From positions 1-43,312 of the forward strand of contig CALQSQ010000046.1 in assembly GCA_943333275.1 (NCBI GenBank): a stretch of 43,312 bases of DNA. Direction: 5' to 3'. The stretch is from Akkermansia muciniphila (lineage in GTDB: Bacteria > Verrucomicrobiota > Verrucomicrobiia > Verrucomicrobiales > V1-33). The translations under genes were made by a program, and so were the position numbers. Shown piece after piece: positions 39,822 through 43,312 of this stretch. Below the pieces are notes generated by a model, which was not told the DNA's origin, made no database searches, and saw only the letters and a list, made by a program, of their open reading frames with translations. How positions within the stretch are numbered: the first letter of the stretch is position 1; each line of letters starts with the position of its first letter.

Positions 39822-41078
39822 ATGGCGATCCGCCTCGATAAAGTTGTAGTCCGTGGAGAAATATCCAACGAAGTGCGTGGTGTCGTCTCCGGGCGTGTCT
39901 GGTTGATGGATCGTCCGGAACCCCTGGAGATTGCCCTCGAGGGGAACTGTCTGCGGGATCTGGCCGGCTGTATTTTGCGTTTCAAAAATCCCCGTCCGCA
40001 AAGTGACCCCACTGCCCGGCAGCTGCTGCAAGTGCAGGAGGGACGCACCGGCGACATGACCGCCTCCCGTAAATCCAAGATTCCCACGGTCAGTGACGAT
40101 GAACTGATGCGCCTGCTCCACTCGCAGGAGGAAATCCCCTACATGCTCGCCAACGTTCTGTATCTCGAATGGTTCAGCAAGGACAATGGCCGCGTGGTTC
40201 TGGAAAGCGCGGATTTCGAACTGGAGATTTCCGAGCCCGCCTGGATGATGAGCCGCGAGGAGGAAGTGGTGCAAATTTCCGAGAGTCAGGAAAATTTTTA
40301 CCAATTTCTTGATCAACTCACCGGCGTCGCGGCCCAGACGGACGATGACGAGGACCTGCTTGAAGATGAGGTGGAGACCGAGGAGTCCGAGGATGACGAG
40401 GTGGAAAACGAATGGGGGGCGGTTGAGGAGGATGAGGAGCCGCTCAATGAATTTGAATGGGAACAGGAATTGCGCGAGGCGGACAAACGCGCCGAAGCTT
40501 ACCAGGAGGCCTTCGATCGCTACAAGGAGCATCCGGATCGCGAGCGACTCATCGCCGAAGCCATGGGCTGGGATGCGGAGGAGATCGAGGAGTTCCGCGA
40601 TGAATGGGAGGACGTGGCCGAAGGATTTCAGGAAACGGACCCGCAGGTCCTCATCGAACAGGCCGACCACCTGGTCGAGGATGACAACGAGGAAATGCAT
40701 CATCCGTTGAGTCGCCGCGCCATGCGCTTCGCTTTAAGACTCCAGGAGGATGCGGAAAAACTTGGCCTGCTGAAGATGGAGAAAGTCACCAAGGACAGCC
40801 CGCTGCTCTCAGTCATCGTCAGCATCATTGCTCTCGGCGGAAAACTGGCCGCCGCCCTCGATGGCATCGTCATGGGTTATGATCCGGAGCCGGGCTTCAT
40901 CATCGCCATGCTCAAGCGCTCCCAGATTCCGCTCAACGAAGCCCTCCACTCCCTTGCCTCCGTAGACCCCCGCAGCCTCCCCTCCGACGCCCGCATGTGG
41001 CTGGCCACCGCGAGATCGGAACTTTTCGACCTGCGTAAGGATATTCTGGATGTGATGAAGGAAATGCGGCAGCAATAA
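39822..41078 (+). CDS. Acidic conserved protein of unknown function
   Basis: From ATG 39822 the protein has 418 residues and no signal or membrane segment. The N-terminal ~170 residues are mixed alpha/beta (MAIRLDKVVVRGEISNEVRG, EPLEIALEGNCLRDLAGCIL, PYMLANVLYLEWFSKDNGRV). A highly acidic stretch lies near 190-225 (DDDEDLLEDEVETEESEDDE), followed by helical regions. I do not recognise a family. The frame extends upstream to 39618, but that part overlaps the GT2 start and is unlike protein. A cyclase-like gene follows 36 bases later in the same direction, so the two are probably an operon and may act in one signalling unit (inference). Confidence 0.75.
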   Translation: MAIRLDKVVVRGEISNEVRGVVSGRVWLMDRPEPLEIALEGNCLRDLAGCILRFKNPRPQSDPTARQLLQVQEGRTGDMTASRKSKIPTVSDDELMRLLHSQEEIPYMLANVLYLEWFSKDNGRVVLESADFELEISEPAWMMSREEEVVQISESQENFYQFLDQLTGVAAQTDDDEDLLEDEVETEESEDDEVENEWGAVEEDEEPLNEFEWEQELREADKRAEAYQEAFDRYKEHPDRERLIAEAMGWDAEEIEEFRDEWEDVAEGFQETDPQVLIEQADHLVEDDNEEMHHPLSRRAMRFALRLQEDAEKLGLLKMEKVTKDSPLLSVIVSIIALGGKLAAALDGIVMGYDPEPGFIIAMLKRSQIPLNEALHSLASVDPRSLPSDARMWLATARSELFDLRKDILDVMKEMRQQ

Positions 41079-41114
41079 ACCGCTCCACGTTCATTGAACT
41101 GAATCACCAACGCC

Positions 41115-41711
41115 ATGAATACCTTCTCGGCATTGATTGATACACTCCTCGCAGCGTCTCCTGTCCGACGGTCAGCCATTGAGCAGGTGATCCGGGAAAC
41201 CTTCGAACGCCCGAAGGCGGTGCTGGCCCTGGATATGAGCGGATTCTCACTCAGCGTGCGCAGGGAAGGCATCCTTCCCTACCTCTGTCAGATCCGTCGC
41301 ATGCAGAAGCTCACCCTTCCCATCGTTTTATCGTTCGGAGGTGAACTCGTCAAATTTGAGGCGGATAATCTGCTGGCGGTTTTTGAAGATGCCGCGCAGG
41401 CCACGGAAGCCGCCCTGGCCATGATGGATGCAGCGGCAGTGGAATCCATCGCAAAAGAGCCGCCATTGGCCTTCAGCATTGGCATCGATTATGGAGACAT
41501 TCTGCTGCTGGACCGGGTCGATTGCTTTGGAGACGCTGTTAATCTTGCGCACAAATTGGGCGAGGACACCGCGCTGCCGGGCGAGGTGCTCATCACCGCA
41601 GAGGTTATTAAATTCCTTGAGGGTAAATCCCAATTCCGCCTGCATCAGATGGATTTGGCCATTTCAGGGCTCGAATTGGTGGTCTATCGGATCACCCATG
41701 CCGACCCCTGA
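41115..41711 (+). CDS. Small class III adenylate/guanylate cyclase-like protein
   Basis: The 198-residue stand-alone cyclase homology domain keeps both metal aspartates (Asp40 in LALDMSGFS and Asp84 in KFEADNLLAVF), a Lys80 at the purine-selecting position, and Asn143 in FGDAVNLAHKLGED. The transition-state Arg that normally follows (NxxxR) is Lys147 here. It lacks receiver, HAMP or membrane domains, so any regulation must come from partners such as the acidic protein encoded just upstream. Activity is plausible but the Arg-to-Lys change could weaken it or signal a degenerate nucleotide-binding role. Its stop codon abuts the stop of the SPFH gene on the other strand. Confidence 0.8.
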   Translation: MNTFSALIDTLLAASPVRRSAIEQVIRETFERPKAVLALDMSGFSLSVRREGILPYLCQIRRMQKLTLPIVLSFGGELVKFEADNLLAVFEDAAQATEAALAMMDAAAVESIAKEPPLAFSIGIDYGDILLLDRVDCFGDAVNLAHKLGEDTALPGEVLITAEVIKFLEGKSQFRLHQMDLAISGLELVVYRITHADP

Positions 41712-42698
41712 TTATTTCTTCTTTTCCAGCATCTGCGCGATGCCCCCCAGACTTCCCAGGATTCCGCTGGCCTCATAGGGCATGTAAATGACCTTGTTGT
41801 CCTTGCCGCTGGTCATGGATTTGAGGCTTTCGAGATAACGAAGAGCCACGATGTAGTTGGTGCTGTCCTGGGGATTGCCGGGCAGCGCGGTTTTGATTTT
41901 TTCGATGACGGCAGCTTCGGCTGTGGCGATGCGTTCCAGCGCCTGGGCCTCGCCTTCCGCGCGGAGGATCGACGACTGTTTGTTGCCCTCGGCAGTGTTG
42001 ATTTCGGCTTCCTTGATGCCTTCGGCTTCCAAAATTTTGGCCCCCTTGGCCCCTTCAGCGACAAGCATCATGGCCCGGCGGTCACGTTCGGCGCGCATTT
42101 GTTTTTCCATGGCCGCGGTGATGTCGGCCGGGGGGGTGATGTCCTGGATTTCGACCCGATTCACCTTCACGCCCCACTTGTGCGTGGCCTCGTCCAGAAT
42201 GATGCCGAGTTTTTTGTTGATAACATCCCGGCTGGCAAGGCAGTCATCGAAATCGAGTTCACCAATGATATTGCGCAGGGTGGTCTGGGTGAGTTTTTCG
42301 ATGGCGTCCGGAAGATTGTTGATTTCATACACGGCGCGCATGGAATCGTTGATCTGGAAATAGACCAGGGCGTTGATTTCCAGTCCGACGTTGTCCTTGG
42401 TGATCACATTCTGGCGCGGGAAATCATAAACGGCTTCGCGCAGATCAATGCGGGCGGTGAGTCGGTTGATGAGCGTGACCCGGCCATTCATGCCATTTTC
42501 CAGATACCTCCAGAGCATGGGGCGTGGGCGGTCGATGATCGGCCAGATGATATTCAGACCGCTCTGCATGGTGCGGTGGTAACGGCCCAGACGCTCGATG
42601 ATCATGGTTTCAGAATGCCGGATCACCTTGATGCCAAGCACGGCGAAGACCAGGATTGCGCCGATAATGACGAGGAGTGTGTAGACGAGATATCCCAT
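41712..42698 (-). CDS. SPFH/band 7 (stomatin-like, QmcA type) membrane protein
   Basis: The 328-residue protein has one N-terminal membrane helix (about 4-24), an SPFH domain (ETMIIERLGRYHRTMQSGLN, TKDNVGLEINALVYFQINDS, TLRNIIGELDFDDCLASRDV) and a coiled-coil region with the alternating AEG repeats typical of the QmcA/stomatin branch (AEGAKGAKILEAEGIKEAEI). It ends in YIVALRYLESLKSM. Such proteins form oligomeric rings in the inner membrane and scaffold proteases or lipid domains. The upstream gene encodes NfeD, its usual partner, 35 bases away, so the two form an operon. Confidence 0.95.
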   Translation of the reverse strand: MGYLVYTLLVIIGAILVFAVLGIKVIRHSETMIIERLGRYHRTMQSGLNIIWPIIDRPRPMLWRYLENGMNGRVTLINRLTARIDLREAVYDFPRQNVITKDNVGLEINALVYFQINDSMRAVYEINNLPDAIEKLTQTTLRNIIGELDFDDCLASRDVINKKLGIILDEATHKWGVKVNRVEIQDITPPADITAAMEKQMRAERDRRAMMLVAEGAKGAKILEAEGIKEAEINTAEGNKQSSILRAEGEAQALERIATAEAAVIEKIKTALPGNPQDSTNYIVALRYLESLKSMTSGKDNKVIYMPYEASGILGSLGGIAQMLEKKK

Positions 42699-42733
42699 GA
42701 TGGATGAATGAGTTGTGGGTTTGAAAATACGTT

Positions 42734-43183
42734 TTATTTCAGAAGCGGTCTCACTGTCAGCGTGGAGCCATCGATGGAGACTACTTCAACGACGGTATCC
42801 TCGGGGATGGAGCTTCCATCGAAGCTCAGACCCCGCCATTCCTCGCCGCCAAGTTTGACGCGGCCCGGGCGGTTGTCATCGGTGATGGAATCCACGACGA
42901 GAGCCTTGGTTCCCACGAGGGCATGACAGTTGGTTGGGCGGGCATCACTCCGGCGATACAGGCCTTTCACCACGAACGGACGCAGGACGATCAGCAGAAA
43001 AACATTGGCGATGGCAAACACCCCAAGCTGCCATTCGAGCGAGGCATCATACGCCGCCGCAATGGCAGTGATGAGTGCCGCCACTCCAAAGCTGGCGAGG
43101 AAGAAGGAGAGCGTGAACATCTCCATGATGATGAGGATGACCCCCCCGATAACCCAGAGGTGCCAGGATGCTAGATTGAGCAT
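42734..43183 (-). CDS. NfeD-family membrane protein (short form)
   Basis: The 149-residue protein has about three membrane helices (LWVIGGVILIIMEMFTLSFF, ALITAIAAAY, AIANVFLLIVLRPFV) followed by a C-terminal OB-fold NfeD domain with LVGTKALVVDSI, GRVKLGGEEWRG and PEDTVVEVVSIDGSTLTVRP. It lacks the ClpP-like protease domain of long NfeD proteins. NfeD proteins of this type pair with SPFH proteins; here nfeD is first and the SPFH gene second in an operon. ATG 43183 sits 33 bases downstream of a good -10 box. Confidence 0.93.
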   Translation of the reverse strand: MLNLASWHLWVIGGVILIIMEMFTLSFFLASFGVAALITAIAAAYDASLEWQLGVFAIANVFLLIVLRPFVVKGLYRRSDARPTNCHALVGTKALVVDSITDDNRPGRVKLGGEEWRGLSFDGSSIPEDTVVEVVSIDGSTLTVRPLLK

Positions 43184-43216
43184 GGTGGACGGTGGTGTTG
43201 AGGTATTGTGTAAGCC

Positions 43217-43243
43217 ATTATAATGAGGTGGTGGTTTTGTAAA
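43217..43243 (-). promoter_or_regulatory. Candidate promoter of the nfeD-SPFH operon
   Basis: On the minus strand TTTACA (43243-43238), a 15-base spacer and a perfect TATAAT (43222-43217) lie 33 bases upstream of the NfeD start codon. The spacer is shorter than the preferred 17, so the -35 assignment is tentative. The remaining bases to the window's right edge (43244-43312) show no clear gene start. Confidence 0.45.
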
Positions 43244-43312
43244 GTCGTGTCAGGGATCCGGAACCAGCGTGACCCATGTTGCACCCCAGCCCCCGGATGC
43301 AGCATCTGCCAG

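Noticed and set aside
39662-40087. N-terminal extension of the GT2 glycosyltransferase
   Set aside because: It lies opposite the acidic-protein gene and its promoter region, and the GT2 fold begins right after ATG 39661.

Overview
The window looks like chromosomal DNA of a Verrucomicrobiota-type member of the PVC superphylum. The evidence is gene content: a DUF1549/DUF1553 protein, a DUF1080 plus 'membrane-bound dehydrogenase' plus cytochrome c protein, a Tat-exported Gfo/Idh/MocA oxidoreductase, a large autotransporter-associated beta-strand repeat protein, and short verrucomicrobial-type pseudopilins. Few genes have a clear Shine-Dalgarno site. No species can be named from the sequence alone.

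Left part (1-12.3 kb). All genes are on the minus strand. In transcription order they are: a PAP2 phosphatase-cytochrome P450 fusion (12327-10336), a gap with a decayed tRNA-fMet-like sequence and a dyad, then a tight operon. The operon encodes class I HMG-CoA reductase, a UbiA-type prenyltransferase, a three-domain rifampin-phosphotransferase-like PEP-synthase homologue, a DUF3419/BtaA-like aminocarboxypropyl transferase, a SEC59-like polyprenol kinase, a GNAT acyltransferase and an OleC-like AMP-forming ligase. Five of the six internal junctions are 4-bp ATGA/GTGA overlaps. The operon is followed by a possibly truncated short frame and by the end of an IS element. I read this as an undescribed isoprenoid-lipid or meroterpenoid pathway; the product is unknown. 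It is the most interesting part of the window.

Middle part (12.3-20.6 kb). There are remnants of small genes. A Tat-signal sugar-phosphate isomerase-like gene carries three in-frame stops and no frameshift. Upstream of it are a DUF1549/DUF1553 protein and a Gfo/Idh/MocA oxidoreductase, translationally coupled. The divergent tdh-kbl pair converts threonine to glycine plus acetyl-CoA.

Right part (20.6-43.3 kb). This holds the beta-strand repeat surface protein, an imelysin/di-heme oxidoreductase fusion, a metallophosphoesterase whose leader contains what looks like a conditional terminator, a GT9 glycosyltransferase, a small SH3-like protein and two paralogous pseudopilins. It continues with a DUF1080/dehydrogenase/cytochrome fusion, release factor 3, an OmpA-type envelope protein with a small coiled-coil membrane partner, a GT2 glycosyltransferase, an acidic protein of unknown function, a small class III cyclase-like protein, and an SPFH-NfeD pair. 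No rRNA gene, intact tRNA gene or CRISPR array was seen.
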